Assembly (NCBI GenBank): GCA_020975725.1
Contig: QXJR01000004.1
Span: forward strand, 186,001 to 250,000
DNA: 64,000 bases
Reading direction: 5' to 3'
Source of the DNA: Picocystis sp. L7
Lineage: Eukaryota > Chlorophyta > Picocystophyceae > Picocystales > Picocystaceae
Part shown: in pieces, positions 1-12,184 of the stretch
Position numbering within the stretch: position 1 is the stretch's first letter
How the letters are laid out: each line of letters begins with the position of its first letter
Notes under the pieces: model-generated
Seen by the model: the letters and a program-made list of their open reading frames with translations, nothing else
The model's database searches: none
Told to the model about the DNA's origin: nothing
Translations under genes and position numbers: made by a program

Positions 1-70
1 GTTTTGATCTAGTTTCGGATATTCAAAGTCAAAAGAAGATCACCGGGGAGCATGTCTCGTCCAGTAAGAA

Positions 71-1145
71 TTGGCTCGCGGATATGACGCCCATGTTGAA
101 GTTGATCAAGTACTAGGTCGACATCTATTAGACAAGGGCGGGTTTCACCTTTATGTCAATCTTTCGAATCCGAAACCAAGCCATGACCTTCAATACCCAC
201 GTTTTGGCCAACATCTTTCGAAAGCTGAAGTGGACGAACGTCGATTGAGAAGCATTTGCAAAGATGAGCAAGGAGCATCGATCGCTTGCGCTCGAGGCGG
301 AGAGGGTATGGGGAAAGGTAGTGACGTTTACGAGGACAGTGGAAACGGACAGAATATCAAATTGCATCCATTCCGGACAAGTCAAGTACTTTTCCAAGCC
401 ACTTGGATGGTCGCTCGCTTGTTTGGGTCCAAACAAAGTGGTCGTGGGAGTTGGCCCCATTCGAACGAACACCTTGTATCGCACTTAAACAAATGGATGT
501 GAATATTGATCAATACTTCGTTAGAGACAAAGATACTAGGTCGCAACGGGAAAATCTTGCGCCGTTTGAAAGGCCGCAACATGGCAAAGTAGAGAAGATG
601 TTAGTTTTGCCTTGCAAAAGCTACCCAACACCTCGTCCACAGAGACGAACCTCGCGGCCTTTCTCCTTTATGTGTGGGGGTGGAAGCTATGTCCGCATGC
701 CTTTGATCGATGTACACAAAGACAAATGGACCTTCCCATCGTTTCGTTTGTACGTAAGATAGAAACGACTGTGGCCAACTTTTTCAAAGACATGCAAAAG
801 AAGATCGGAAAGGGCAAGACGTTGAATGTGTCGTAAGGATATGCAAAGTTGCCATGCAGACGGAAAGGCGTAGTTGCCGTACCAACGAGTCAAGCCTTTC
901 TAAAATGCTCATTCTATTTTGATACGCATAGCACGGACAAGTTTAGAACGACGGCCATCTGCCACCAAAACGCTTGCACTCATGGAGAAGGTTGGGTGAC
1001 GAGACACAAGGATAGTCCGGGGCCTGGTATGATGCAACCACACAAGCTGAACAACATGCAAGTTTGCCAAGTGAGTCCGCAAAACCACGATCAACATCTT
1101 CAATCACTCGCATCGGAAGTGACCTCAGATTTTGTGTCGCTCTGA
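71..1145 (+). pseudogene. Fanzor-like (TnpB/RuvC-type) nuclease relic, copy A
   Basis: Decayed coding region broken by many stops and frame changes. Peptide pieces line up in order with the relic at 23.5-24.9 kb. About 430-490 reads VGVGPIRTNTLYRT, which looks like the RuvC-I region (family form VGxDPGRxNxLY). About 612-836 holds a segment ending GKTLNVS, matching KDKTLKVSYG of copy B. About 860-960 gives VAVPTSQAFLKCSF followed by DKFRTTAICH, the RuvC-II region. Fanzors are eukaryotic homologues of TnpB, RNA-guided nucleases carried by several DNA transposon families. The left side reaches the window edge, so the N-terminus or a partner transposase may lie outside. The assignment rests on motif recall and on comparison of the copies in this window. 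Confidence 0.6.
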
Positions 1146-1970
1146 CGGGGAAATGGCGTGAAAACAAATCGGAAGTTGGATTTTCAAATGAATCGAATGT
1201 CATGGGATTGAGAATGAAAGCGAGGAGGGCTTCCGCGATACACATTCCACAATGTAATCAAGTATTCCTGATGGCACATAGGTTTGAAGAATTACACATT
1301 AGTTCCCTCGTCATTCCATACACAATCGGTCAAGAGAATGGTGTCCCATTATTCCCTTCGCCGAGTGTAGTAAAATTAGTGCTAAAGCAAAGAACGAGCG
1401 TGGTGACCCCAGATCTGTCACCATTGTATTTTGCCACTCAGTAGTGACATTCTGCATAGCTTTGTGATTGAAAGCCATCTGTCGTTCTGATGATGTTTTG
1501 TGTAATTCAGGAAGTCATGGTCAAGCATCCCCCCCAACAAGCGAACAATTATGTGGAGGCGCACCGCAAAAGTTTAGCCACTTATTCTGGGCGACTTCTC
1601 AAGCAAGGCTCCACAGTCAATCTGCTTGACACCAGAATCAAACATTGAGAGTCGCCTAGACGTTGCCAGAAAAGGTGCATCCAACTCTTGCTGTGCAAAG
1701 CATGAGTCCCACAGGTGTGACATCATATTCAATTCGTTTCCTTAGACCACACTATGCTTGACTTTTTCACTGTTTTAGCAAAACATGTGCTTCATTAGGA
1801 CAGGGAGGAAGTTTGAAGGTGCTGATTCTCAAGCAAGCAGCATCAGGCTTGGCATGTGACTTCTTCGGTATCGTGGAGGAGAGGGATCGATGGCAGTCCA
1901 ACCGCAGAAAATCCTGCTGGCAAACAACAACAACAGGTTCATTTCAGCAAGCATATACAATATTGGTTCC
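1146..1970. other. Stretch without a recognised gene
   Basis: Lies between the Fanzor-like relic and the 3' end of the thioredoxin-fold gene. The ORF at 1064-1444 has no recognisable domain and is probably relic sequence. Nothing else is supported. Confidence 0.4.
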
Positions 1971-2588
1971 CTACTGGACTGTGCACGCATTGCATAGGGA
2001 GCCAAAAGTTGTTCGCGGGATTTCTTGCAACTGGGGCCCGGTCTGGTCTTCCAGTGACTTTTTCACTGCGTCCCATGATTCTGCAGGTTGTGGCCTCCCC
2101 CAAGCTCCATTTCCCTTATCAAGCTCGGAAACCCATGAAAAGATGACCTTTGGCGTGCCGTCTGTGTTCCTGATGAACAGAAGTCCAGGCTGGACAAACC
2201 CGTTCTCATATCCTCTCCTTGGCGTGGTGGTAAGTTCAATGATTTTGTCATCCTTCAGCTTCTTCACTAGGCTGTTCGACGGGTTTCCCAGGAGTTCAAA
2301 TGACAGCCCCCACGTTTTCTTCGTTTTGGCTGCCATGTCTGGATATTCTGCGCAGACCCCGTACATTTTGAACCCATGCTCCTCCATATCTTCACGGAGC
2401 GAATCGAACACCTTGAGATAGCTGGGTTGCAAGCAGGTCAGTATTTGTATTCTCCAGGCTAGAAACGATCACTGGCCATGTGGAACGTACGCCTTGCAGA
2501 ACTGGCACCAGTTTCCTCTGTAGAAAACGATGCAAACCCCTTGGTTTCGTCGTACTGTCTCGTCAAACCACTCCGGCGACGCCTCCAT
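1971..2588 (-). CDS. Thioredoxin-fold peroxiredoxin-like (AhpC/TSA-type) protein
   Basis: Two exons on the minus strand, 2588-2491 and 2421-1971, joined over a 69-nt GT-AG intron (2422-2490). The spliced protein has 182 residues. Exon 1 encodes MEASPEWFDETVRRNQG followed by IVFYRGNWCQFCKA, the beta-strand plus CxxC redox motif (Cys28, Cys31) of bacterial-type AhpC/TSA thioredoxin-like proteins. Splicing restores CKAYLKVFDSLRED in frame. The family reduces peroxides or disulfides, but the substrate of this branch is unknown. No clear targeting peptide is seen with this ATG, and an upstream exon cannot be excluded. It is divergent from PLAA, about 415 bp apart. Confidence 0.8.
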
Positions 2589-3003
2589 TCTCCCGATGCC
2601 CTTTTTCCCTTAGGTTATGGCTTGTCTTTCCCAGCTTGTTTCCACGAGTGTCTTTCCTACCGCCCTGCGGTGTAGCGGCGCGTCCAGCCGTATCTGGTTG
2701 TGAATCGGTGCTGCGATCTCGTTCCGGGACCGGACATCCTCTCTTGATGGATAGGCCATATTTCCGGTCATTCACGCCTGACTTCGGTGGATTCGTCCCC
2801 GAAAGGGATGGGGTATTCCCAGATGGGGCAGGTCCTTCTCCCAAGACGAACAAGGTCGTATCTCGGGTCTATTTAGTTGATCCGTAAGGGAACAGACCCG
2901 AGCCACTTCGCCTTCAAAATGCGTTGCAACCGTGGTTTGTTTCGTGTCTCGTCCGGACATCCAACCGATCGCGGCTTGCGCGAAGGAACTCAAGCGGAAA
3001 AGC

Positions 3004-5513
3004 ATGGCGTCCCGAGAGACAACATTCCAACTCCTGCAGGAGATGCGTGGACACGACGAAGACGTACGTGGGAACACGGAGAAAGCGCCGCTTAGTAGAC
3101 CTCCCCAATCGAATGGAGCAAGCTGACCGTGTCTGTGAATGATAGGTCCGTGGCATCAGGCAGTGCGGAGAAGACAGAATTGCTACGTCTTCTAGGGACA
3201 AGACGATCAAAATCTGGAAGAAAAACGAGCAAGAATATCAAGTCGAATGCACCATGGTGCGTCTCATTCGATTTGTGCTGTCGAAGCCCGCTGCACTACC
3301 TGAAATGGTAGCCACGCGAGGTTGTGAAGCCAGACGACTGACGGGTTGATCGCAGGTGGGACACACAGATTTCGTCGGGCCACTTGCCTTCATCCCACCA
3401 GGTCTTTCGGAGCATTATGTGGAAGGGGCGCTTGTTTCTGGTATGTGCCGTCGACACTGTTGTCTTTCGAACGCACGGCTTCTCAGCTCGGCTTACTGAC
3501 CACAACAACCTGGGTGCAGGTTCTCGAGACAAGTCATTGATTGTGTGGGACTTGAAAAGCATGGACGTGCTTGACATATTGAAAGGCCATGAGGAGCAGG
3601 TTTCGTGTGTTGCTGTTACTTCCTCTGGTGTAGTGGTAAGTGGATCGCTTGATGGCACTCTCAGAATCTGGGACAGAAGCAGTTGCATTACGGTCCTGGA
3701 GGGGCACACTGGTCCAGTCCTTGGTCTAGCAGTTCTTCCCACAGGTGATTTAGTGTCAGGATCAGGAGATAAAACAATTAAAGTGTGGAAAGATGGTTGT
3801 TGCAGGGCAACCCTTGGAGGTCATACAGATAGTGTTCGGTCGATTTGTGTCTTCGGCAATCTGGGTTTTCTCTCTGCCTCTCATGACTGTACGATACGAC
3901 TTTGGTCCTTCACGGGGGTGGAAATGCTGGTGATGACCGGGCACACTGGTCTTGTATACTCGTTAGCTCCCTTTCCTGGTCTAGACCTCGTTGCTTCTGG
4001 GAGTGAGGACAACACAGTCAAGATATGGAACTCCAATGGAAAATGTATTCAGACAATACCACATCCTTCATGTGTTTGGGATGTTGGGTTCTTGCATAAT
4101 GGGGATGTTGTGAGTGCATGTGGAGATGGTGTGGCGAGGCTCTGGACGCAAGATGCGTCCCTGGTAGATCCTGACCTGGTGGCAGCGTATACATCTGCAC
4201 TAGAGTCTCAGACCAAACAAGCATACAACGAACCCGGAAGCATCCCTATGAAAGACATTTCTGCTTTGTCCTCAGCAGGCACTAAAGATGGCCAGACGAT
4301 TGTTGTGAATGAGGGGGGAAGTGGCATTGCTTATACTTGGAATGGTGTCTCCATGAAATGGGATAAGATTGGTGAAGTTGTTGGGAAGCCCGACGACAAC
4401 ATGGGTGTCAGCTCTAAAATTCATGACGGGGTTCAATACGATTATGTGTTTGATGTAGACATTGCTGATGGTGCTCCGATAAGAAAGTTGCCTTTTAACA
4501 TTGGTCAGAATCCTTATGAAGTGGCAGAAACTTGGCTTGCGAGGGAAGGCCTACCACTGTCTTACCGTGAGCAGGTAGTGGAATTCATCCATAAGAATAC
4601 AGATGCTGGAACACAAGGTCCTATGTATCAAAACCCGGACCCACTGACAGGTGGTTCTGCATATGTGCCACAGGCTACTGACCCCCATCAAGCAAGCCAT
4701 GCATCGTCCACCCTCCGCAAAGTGCAACTCAATTTTGCCCCTATGAAGGGGTACTTGTATTTTGAGAAATTGAATCAGGAAGGGGCAGCTAAAAAGTTGA
4801 ATGAGATCATGAGGTTGTCTTCTAACCCAACAGTCAATGAGCAATTGATTGAAAGTGTCCTCACTTCGTGTGCACATGTTGGAAGTGGCACTCCTCTAAA
4901 GCCAGATGAGATTTCAAAACTAGAACTTGCCATCGAAGCTCTGAGTGAGGAGGAAATATTTCCGGTACTGGATGTGCTACGTATTGCTCTACTTCAACCT
5001 CAAGTCGCAAATCATTTTGCGGCTCGTTCGGCGTTGTTAAAGAAAGTGCTTAGAAGTGTGGAGAGAGCTCCATCTCTACCTACGCTTCTCACCGTCTTTA
5101 GACTGATATGCAATGCCTTCAAATTCGATTCAATGCGCAAATGGCTTGTACAAGACAAGGCGAATATTTTAAATCTTGCGGCGCATAACCTTTCAGTGGA
5201 AAACAAAAGCTGCCGACTAGCGCTGGCGACAATTTTGCTAAATTTTTGTACGATGGCACATGTACAAAACTCCACGTGTGAGGTACAGAGCATTTCTTTG
5301 ATCCTTGAAACTTTGAAGAACTTCAAAGGACAGGACGCTGATGCAATATTTAGACTGTTGGTAGCTGTTGGGACGCTTGCTTGCAAGAAAGAAGATGCTG
5401 ACATGTGCAAGGAGCTTGACGTCATTGCAGCTTGTCGATCAGCTGTCATGCTTTGTGACGAGCCAGCAAAGCTTACACAAGCTCTTCAAGACATCGAATC
5501 TCTCCTTCAATGA
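3004..5513 (+). CDS. PLAA: Phospholipase A2-activating protein / DOA1 (UFD3), Cdc48 cofactor
   Basis: Four exons: 3004-3063, 3146-3256, 3356-3440 and 3520-5513, giving 749 residues. Introns of 82, 99 and 79 nt all have GT-AG ends, and each junction restores WD40 sequence (GHDED-VRGIRQCG, ECTM-VGHTDFVG, LVSG-SRDKSLIVW). Order of domains: WD40 propeller at about residues 1-310, PFU ubiquitin-binding domain at about 388-450, and C-terminal PUL armadillo-like domain at about 490-749. The family binds ubiquitin through the WD40/PFU parts and Cdc48/p97 through PUL, acting in ubiquitin recycling, ribophagy and endosomal sorting. Length is close to the animal protein (about 795). All three introns fall in the first 520 bp. 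Confidence 0.95.
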
Positions 5514-8035
5514 TTCAGCTTCTGAATACAGGCATTGTCAATGTTGGGGGACTTGTCACCATGGCAAAACGAAATTCATTGCTCCTTTGTTTCGTCACTG
5601 AATGATTTTACGGGTGATTGTTGAAAGATTACATTTGGGGACGGCATGGCTTTGCTGTTGATCAGTTTTGCACCAGGAAAATATTCACAATCCTGCTGAG
5701 CTGGTCAGGTAGGCGTTTTTTTCAGTCCAGCAAAAGACCCCAGCTGCCAACTGCAAGCAATGACCACTGTTTTATCATCAGTGTATTTCATCATTTCTGT
5801 TGATCTGGAGGCCATCTGGAGATAACATTGCAGCTGATAGAATGCCTATATTAAGCCAATGGTTCTCATATTGGACATTGCACTCTTATGGGTCACATAC
5901 TGCTGTCAGGGAAGAATCTGAAGGGTGAGCAATGGCTTGCTTTCATTGCAAAGAAACTATACAGCGCGTTTGCAACTGTATCTCTGGTGCTACATAACTG
6001 GCTTGGTAGTGAAGAGTGTTGATGAAGTTTTTCGTGCAGTCGAATGCTACAGGCACAAGCCTTTTTCCTGTTTGCTAAATGATGCATACATTGTTCACAT
6101 GATTCCTTCCTGGACTTTACCACCGTTGGATCGTCCCATCATACTCATCTGAAGTCCATTCACTAAAACGGATGGGATATGCTTCCTCTTTTTGAAGGAG
6201 AGTTTGCTCCTCTCTGCAAATTGGGCATCCTCGATCATCGTAGAGCTTTAGATTGCTCGAAGCCAGCCTTCCATTTACAGGTGTTATGAAACGTAGGAAT
6301 GCCAGACACCCCTTCTTTCATTCGCAAGGCTTTAAATGGCCCTAGTTGGTGGCGGGTATTCGAAATGTAATTTGAGCACTCTACCTGTGATTCCACAGCT
6401 TGCATGAAGGCAAACTATTGATAGAAGATTGGTACACAACAATACACAGCTATGGGAAAATCAATGAATGCTTGTCCAACATGCATCAATGTGATCCTTG
6501 AGAAGCAACGTGTGTGGGTTCCATATGTACTATTGGTTGGGATATTATTCGCTCTTGTTCCACTTCGATGGGCTACAATACTTGATTGTCACTCATTGAC
6601 ATAGACAAGCCACATCCCAAGTGCAAGTGCTCATGGCATGGCGTTCAATAGGACATTTAACGAAACGCCATGCCAAGCATTTTGATGGACGATCCTGCAA
6701 CGCGGAGATATGCCATGAACTTCAAGGCAACATAGGTTGCTTCCTCGGTCTGCAAGTTGAACAAACAATGAGATGAATAAATGTTCTATTCCAAAGTAGT
6801 ACTTGACAATATGAAAATACGTTCCTTAGGATAAGCAAGTTTTCACTTTCTATCAATAGAATTACTTGCTTTGGAGGTGGCTACCTACAATGAATGGCTT
6901 CGAGGGCAAGCCGGTAGGCGGCCCCGAAATATGCAAGAGCCGTATACAAAACATTTTCTTATCGCTTACGTGTTGCATTTGCGAATGGGTACAACGGTTT
7001 GTCATCGAAACTCCAAGGGGAGCAGAAGCATGGAAGCCGTTTGCATGTGGTATTGCTGGATGGTTGACAAATAAATCGACAAAGTGCCACCAATGGTACG
7101 CGCGAAAACGTGCAAGTATACCGTAATCCACGTGTGCATTCATGGTGAGTTGACGTTACTATTACGAGTGATGTAACTGTGTGTCAAAGTATCAAACGTG
7201 ATGCTAGGCCACTTGGTGATATTGGTTATGGTCCGATTGGAACCTACCGATTCATGTGGATTGGGCGTCTAGAGGCTTATGTAGCACGAGGGAGACACCG
7301 ATGTCCTAAAAAGTCCTAATCTTCCGAATTGGCAATGTTTGTCTTATTGCCTACGAAATTGAAGATTTTTCATAGTGACACGGAGCTCACAGGGCAGCAT
7401 GATGGACGTGTTGTATCGTACGTAAGCCAAAAATTGAAATGCATGGAGAACACCAGAAAACGCGGATTATGAAAGGCTGGTAGATGTCTTCGGTTTGATA
7501 TGTGCACCACACGCACCATATCAACGAGCACCATGGTCGATTATTCCCGTGATTGCTTGAACACGCCAGCGTCTTGGAGCGGCCCCACAATCAGACAGTC
7601 AGAATTTGGCTCCCACTCGAGCAATGCGATGCAAATCGGCCCTTATTGCATGCAACACATTTTCGATGTTTAGCAATTGTGTAATAGATTGATTGCTCAC
7701 TCATGGCTAGCCTCATCACGCTATCCTTTGTAAATTGAAAGGCGAGGGAGAAATGACGCATCGTATGCACCAACCCACGAGCCATTTCAGCACGAGATAC
7801 TGCCGCAATACCACAGGTCAGTCGACAATCGATTTTCGATTGCACTCGGTTGCAAGTAATAGACCTTCTTTTCCTCACCGAGCGATTGGTTCCGTGCCCA
7901 TGTGCTCTGGGATTCCAGCCTCGGGATCCCCCACCTCAATCCGTTTTTCGGGTGGAACGGATCTGACGTGCTCTTCTTGTACGGCTTCCACTCGAGGACC
8001 AGGACGCCTCGCGACAACCGCGTCACGGATCCACC
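5514..8035. other. AT-richer intergenic region, no recognised gene
   Basis: About 2.5 kb between PLAA and the PHT4-like transporter. ORFs at 6862-7143 (both strands) show no domain I recognise. The last 200 bp before 8035 is GC-rich, like other gene starts here, and probably holds the promoter and 5' UTR of the transporter. Confidence 0.4.
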
Positions 8036-9505
8036 ATGCGTCAAGCAGCGTGGCAGGCGCCCACCGTGCGTGCGTGGAGGACGTGTCGGAAGCACAGGAG
8101 GCGTACGGAAGCCCGGGCGAAGACGCGACCCGGCAGCGACAAGCCCACGCGAGAGAAGGAACCCATCGGTGCCGATCAGGCGAACGGTTCGCACCCGAGG
8201 GATACGGAAATTGTGCTGCAAAAAAGCGCCGGCGACGAAAAGTCCATCGAGGAAGCGTGGCCGAGGAGGTACTCGATCGTGGCACTCTGTTTCACAGCCT
8301 TCCTGCTGTGCAATATGGACCGCGTCAACATGAGTATCGCGATCTTGCCAATGGCGCAAGAAATGGGGTGGAGCGAGACGACCAAAGGCTTGGTGCAGTC
8401 CAGCTTCTTCTGGGGATACCTGCTCACACAAGTAGCAGGAGGAATCTGGGCGGACAAAGTAGGTGGGAAGAAGGTCCTCGGATTCGGGGTCATTTGGTGG
8501 TCAGTCGCGACCATCGCAACACCAATTGCTGCGAACTTAGGACTACCTGTTCTGCTCGCCACCAGGGCCTGCATGGGAGTGGGAGAGGGCGTGGCTATGC
8601 CTGCAATGAACACCATCCTTGCTAGATGGGTGCCTGCTTCGGAAAGGTCTCGAGCCTTGGCACTTGTCTACAGTGGAATGTTTGTTGGAAGCATCCTTGG
8701 GCTGTTGGCCTCTCCCTTTGCCATTAGTGAATATGGATGGCCTGCAGTCTTTCAAATTTTTGGGTCTCTAGGGTTTGTTTGGTTTGCCATTTGGGTTGCG
8801 CAGGCATCAAGTACACCTGCAGAGGACAGGCGGATTGGAGATGCAGAGAAGCTATACATTGAGAAAAACATCCCATCGAACCCTCCTCTTGAGAAAATTC
8901 CTTGGGGTGCACTGCTTTCTAAGAAGGAGGTGTGGGCAATTATCTTCTGTCATTTTTGTCACAACTGGGGAACATTCATACTTTTGACGTGGATGCCAAC
9001 ATTTTATGCAGATCATCTTGGGATGGATTTGTATGAAAGTGGGTACGCGTCTGTCTTGCCCTGGGTTGCCATGGCTGTAAGTGCCAACATGGCAGGTTGG
9101 TTTGCTGACACACAGCTTATTGGTAAGGGCATGAGTGTTACCAAAACAAGGAAGATCATGCAATCAGTTGGGTTTCTTGGGCCAGCTGTTTGTCTGTCCC
9201 TACTCCCTCATGTTCACTCTGCCCCGGGAGCGATATCTCTGCTGATGGTCTCCCAGGCTTGTGATGCGTTTAGTCACTCTGGCTTGTATTCCAATCATCA
9301 GGACATCGGGCCGCGTTACTCTGGCATCCTTCTGGGTATGAGCAATACTGCGGGTGTTCTTGCGGGAGTGTTTGGTACAGCAGTTACAGGGTATATATTG
9401 GAGTCGGGGGGTTGGTCAGAGGTGTGGGGTGTGGCTGTAGCGCTGTACATTGTAGGCACCATTGTTTGGCTTGCATTTTCAACTGGCGAGCGCGTGATTG
9501 AATAA
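8036..9505 (+). CDS. PHT4/ANTR-type anion (phosphate) transporter, MFS/SLC17
   Basis: 489 residues. The N-terminal 80 or so residues are rich in Arg, Lys and Ala without a membrane segment, as in a plastid transit peptide. The MFS core begins at RRYSIVALCFTAFLLCNMDR, with the family signature NMDRVNMSIAILPM in TM1 and a TM4-5 region holding GEGVAMPAMNTILARWVP. This SLC17-type signature is typical of plant ANTR/PHT4 proteins, which carry Na+- or H+-dependent phosphate (some ascorbate) across plastid envelope or thylakoid membranes. No intron is needed. The start is the first ATG in frame, in good context (CCACCATG). Substrate and exact membrane are inferred. Confidence 0.9.
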   Translation: MRQAAWQAPTVRAWRTCRKHRRRTEARAKTRPGSDKPTREKEPIGADQANGSHPRDTEIVLQKSAGDEKSIEEAWPRRYSIVALCFTAFLLCNMDRVNMSIAILPMAQEMGWSETTKGLVQSSFFWGYLLTQVAGGIWADKVGGKKVLGFGVIWWSVATIATPIAANLGLPVLLATRACMGVGEGVAMPAMNTILARWVPASERSRALALVYSGMFVGSILGLLASPFAISEYGWPAVFQIFGSLGFVWFAIWVAQASSTPAEDRRIGDAEKLYIEKNIPSNPPLEKIPWGALLSKKEVWAIIFCHFCHNWGTFILLTWMPTFYADHLGMDLYESGYASVLPWVAMAVSANMAGWFADTQLIGKGMSVTKTRKIMQSVGFLGPAVCLSLLPHVHSAPGAISLLMVSQACDAFSHSGLYSNHQDIGPRYSGILLGMSNTAGVLAGVFGTAVTGYILESGGWSEVWGVAVALYIVGTIVWLAFSTGERVIE

Positions 9506-9676
9506 GGGCATTGGAAGGCAAGGAAAGGGCTTGCTCTGCATAAGTGTGAGTACTTACTATTGAACAGTGGCTGGGCCACTTTACAAATGTACAAATGAAT
9601 GTGTTGCCCCGTTGGTTACTCTCCAATTTCAACTTGAGACCTCTACCGTCGGGGATGATTCGCGGAACGACTGTCG

Positions 9677-10054
9677 TCAAGCTCTTGTAGGAAACCTCCA
9701 GAGCCTGGGGTATGCTTCATCCAAAATCCTCTGCAAGTTCTTGTTGAGGAGTACCTCTCGAAGTATTTCTTGATTGAATTTGTACAGCTCCTTCCAGCTT
9801 GTCGGTTGGGCTTCGGGATCCACCCTGAAGTGTGCAAGACACACATGTCGCCAGAATTTGGGGTCATCCGCCCATTTTCGTGCGGTCTTCGACACTAGTG
9901 CCAAGCTGCACAGATCCCGCGCAGTGAGCACGTGGCTGAAGATTTGTTCGAGGATGGGCTCGGGCAAGAAGGAGAGCCAGTCGGACTTGACACTTCTCTT
10001 GCGCCCTCGGATCCCCGTGCAGTCCATGTAGCGGGGGTGCACTACCAGCTCCAT
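9677..10054 (-). CDS. Small F-box protein
   Basis: 125 residues from the ATG at 10054; 10147 would add 31 low-complexity residues. An F-box lies at about residues 25-70 (WLSFLPEPILEQIFSHV, LVSKTARKWADDPKFWRHVC). The C-terminal part is short, charged and helical with no substrate-recognition repeat (no LRR, Kelch or WD40). F-box proteins dock substrates onto SKP1-CUL1 ubiquitin ligases, but a protein this small may act through SKP1 alone. It is convergent with the PHT4-like gene (172 bp between stops). Confidence 0.75.
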   Translation of the reverse strand: MELVVHPRYMDCTGIRGRKRSVKSDWLSFLPEPILEQIFSHVLTARDLCSLALVSKTARKWADDPKFWRHVCLAHFRVDPEAQPTSWKELYKFNQEILREVLLNKNLQRILDEAYPRLWRFPTRA

Positions 10055-10727
10055 CCTTCCTCGTCCCACGAGAAGAAGGGGATGCGTGCGTCGAGCGCCC
10101 TCCCGAGCGCCTCGGAGGTGCGTCGAGTGACGTGTGGAACCCACCACGAAGAAATGCCCAAATTTCCAAATGTTGGCTCAGGGAGAGCCTGGACCGATCT
10201 GATCCCATCGGGAACCCCACCTTTCTGCCCCCGCAGAGGCTCTGTCGTCTTTGAAAAGTCCTCTGCGGGAGTCGGGAGGATAGGGTGGTTCGAAAAAGGT
10301 CGTTGGGCCCAAACTGCTGGGCCGAGGTGTCGGGAGGGGAGATGGAGACTTTCCCACCACATCTAGACCAATCACCAATGCATGAATAAGATGCAGGAAG
10401 CTTGGAATTCTCCAAAAAGGAAAACTAGACGCAGGGAAGAAAGAGAACACGGCGAGAGGATGCAAATGAACTTCAAAGAGCAAAGGGCATGACATGGAGG
10501 TAGCATGAAACATGCGATCAAGAAGGAAGGTCAAGAGACAAGTTCCCATAACTGCTGCCGTGCATATCCTCACTGGTCTAACGACAATTCAAACTACGAG
10601 GCACAAGCATGAAGAGAAATGGTGTATGGTGTTCAATATTGCGGTCCTTTCCAAGCCAGCCTTCCAAATCCACCACACTTAACCTTTCTACCTACCTTCC
10701 ATCACAGGACAGACAAGTATTTCAGGA
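10055..10727. other. Intergenic, no gene seen
   Basis: Between the F-box gene start and the 3' end of the FAD monooxygenase. The part near 10060-10350 is GC-rich and probably the F-box promoter. The rest is AT-richer, with no ORF showing a recognisable domain. Confidence 0.4.
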
Positions 10728-12155
10728 TTACCCCTGCATATCCTTCTTGACCAACTCTATCCAAAAATCATTCTTCTCTCTTATCTCACTGAAGGGGATC
10801 AACGTCTGAGTCAACAAATTTGGAATCGGTGGAGGCACTACTGATGGTAGAAACTTGCTGAAAATTGCACGCTGAGCGTTTTGCAAAAGCCACAGCGTGC
10901 GTATCAAAAGAGACCTGGGTTGATTGTAGACTGACAAATCAAGCAAAGCATGCCCTTCTTTCACTTGTATCCGTGAAAACTCTTCCAAAGCCGGACCTAG
11001 ATCGTTCCCCGAATCGGCTAAAAGTTGTCCAAGGACCACTGCATCCTGCAATGAGGAGTTCGCCCCTTGGCCTGATGCACCCCCTGAAGAATGAGCCGCA
11101 TCACCTATGAGTACAATTTTCGTCAAAGTATCGTGATAACGATCGCATCTAATAGTCAGAGCAGAAGAAGGACGGGCTGCAATAAAGTTATCACATGCTT
11201 CGGCAAGGATACCACCTTCCACAGCTTCCACACGAGAGTTGATAAGTTCAGCAACCTCTTTCCCGCTCTGTAAATTGAGGAGATCCAGCGGTGGATTGTT
11301 CTCATTCCAGTTGATCAGTATGCAAGCGCTGTTGTCAGGAGCAGGGATGAAGAATAGCCCGAAAGCTTCGGAGCCCTTGACATTCTTAACCCTGGGCACT
11401 TGTATCGCGTGCACAGCCAGGGGGTCCATACTTCCTGGAAACTTCTGGTGCACGACTTTCCAATTATTAGAAAGAAACTTCTTTTTCACACTTAGTCCGG
11501 ATGAATTTTCTAGAGCATCTCGGACGCGAGAATTCACCCCGTCTGCTCCAACCAGCAGGTCGTATGCACACTTGTGCGTGCTTTTATCGATAGAATTCAG
11601 CTCCACCTCCTGCATCTTCATATCAACGTCCACACACTTGACATCGAAGGACAGGGAGAGCCTCCCTGAACTGGCATGCCTGGACACGAGACCTTCTAGG
11701 AGAGCACAGCACAGTTTATCTCGATTGATCATGAGGGATGCTTCTGTCCCTGGCAGCGCGTTCTGCCGGATCTGCACTGCTTTGTTTCCAAGGTAAAGCA
11801 GGAACTTGTTGCAAGGCACACCTTTTGGTCTGACTTCTTCCCAGAGTCCTGGAACTTGTCGGATGGCGGTTCGACCTCGTATGCCGAGTCCGAGGGAGTA
11901 TTGCCTCCGGAAAGTCTCTTCCGTTTGCAGGCGCGGATCGGCACGTGCATCTACGACTTGCACTTCGTACTCATGCTTCGGGTTTGCCAGCACCAGGTGG
12001 GCGAGCAGCAGGCCTGCGGGTCCTGCACCCACGATCACCAGCTTTTTCCGCTCCACGACGACGGCATCGCCACGTTCCTTTCCTCGCACCACCAATGCGC
12101 CTCTCCTGTTCACACGTGTGTACCCATCGGTTCGCGCGTGGTGCTGCACGCGCAT
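10728..12155 (-). CDS. FAD-dependent aromatic monooxygenase, kynurenine 3-monooxygenase-like
   Basis: About 475 residues from the ATG at 12155. Rossmann motif VIVGAGPAGLLLA at about residues 40-52, the second FAD contact with GADGVNSRVRDAL near 203-216, and the GD motif GDAAHSSGGASGQGANSSLQ near 355. The C-terminal part (FLPSVVPPPIPNLL, PFSEI) resembles the membrane-associated tail of kynurenine 3-monooxygenases. The first 38 residues are Arg-rich and could be an organelle targeting sequence. The family uses FAD, NAD(P)H and O2 to hydroxylate aromatic rings; the substrate is not proven. The gene follows the DNA polymerase gene on the same strand with only 29 bp between stop and ATG. Confidence 0.8.
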   Translation of the reverse strand: MRVQHHARTDGYTRVNRRGALVVRGKERGDAVVVERKKLVIVGAGPAGLLLAHLVLANPKHEYEVQVVDARADPRLQTEETFRRQYSLGLGIRGRTAIRQVPGLWEEVRPKGVPCNKFLLYLGNKAVQIRQNALPGTEASLMINRDKLCCALLEGLVSRHASSGRLSLSFDVKCVDVDMKMQEVELNSIDKSTHKCAYDLLVGADGVNSRVRDALENSSGLSVKKKFLSNNWKVVHQKFPGSMDPLAVHAIQVPRVKNVKGSEAFGLFFIPAPDNSACILINWNENNPPLDLLNLQSGKEVAELINSRVEAVEGGILAEACDNFIAARPSSALTIRCDRYHDTLTKIVLIGDAAHSSGGASGQGANSSLQDAVVLGQLLADSGNDLGPALEEFSRIQVKEGHALLDLSVYNQPRSLLIRTLWLLQNAQRAIFSKFLPSVVPPPIPNLLTQTLIPFSEIREKNDFWIELVKKDMQG

Positions 12156-12184
12156 GTCCACGTTACGTCCGACTTGTTTCCCGC

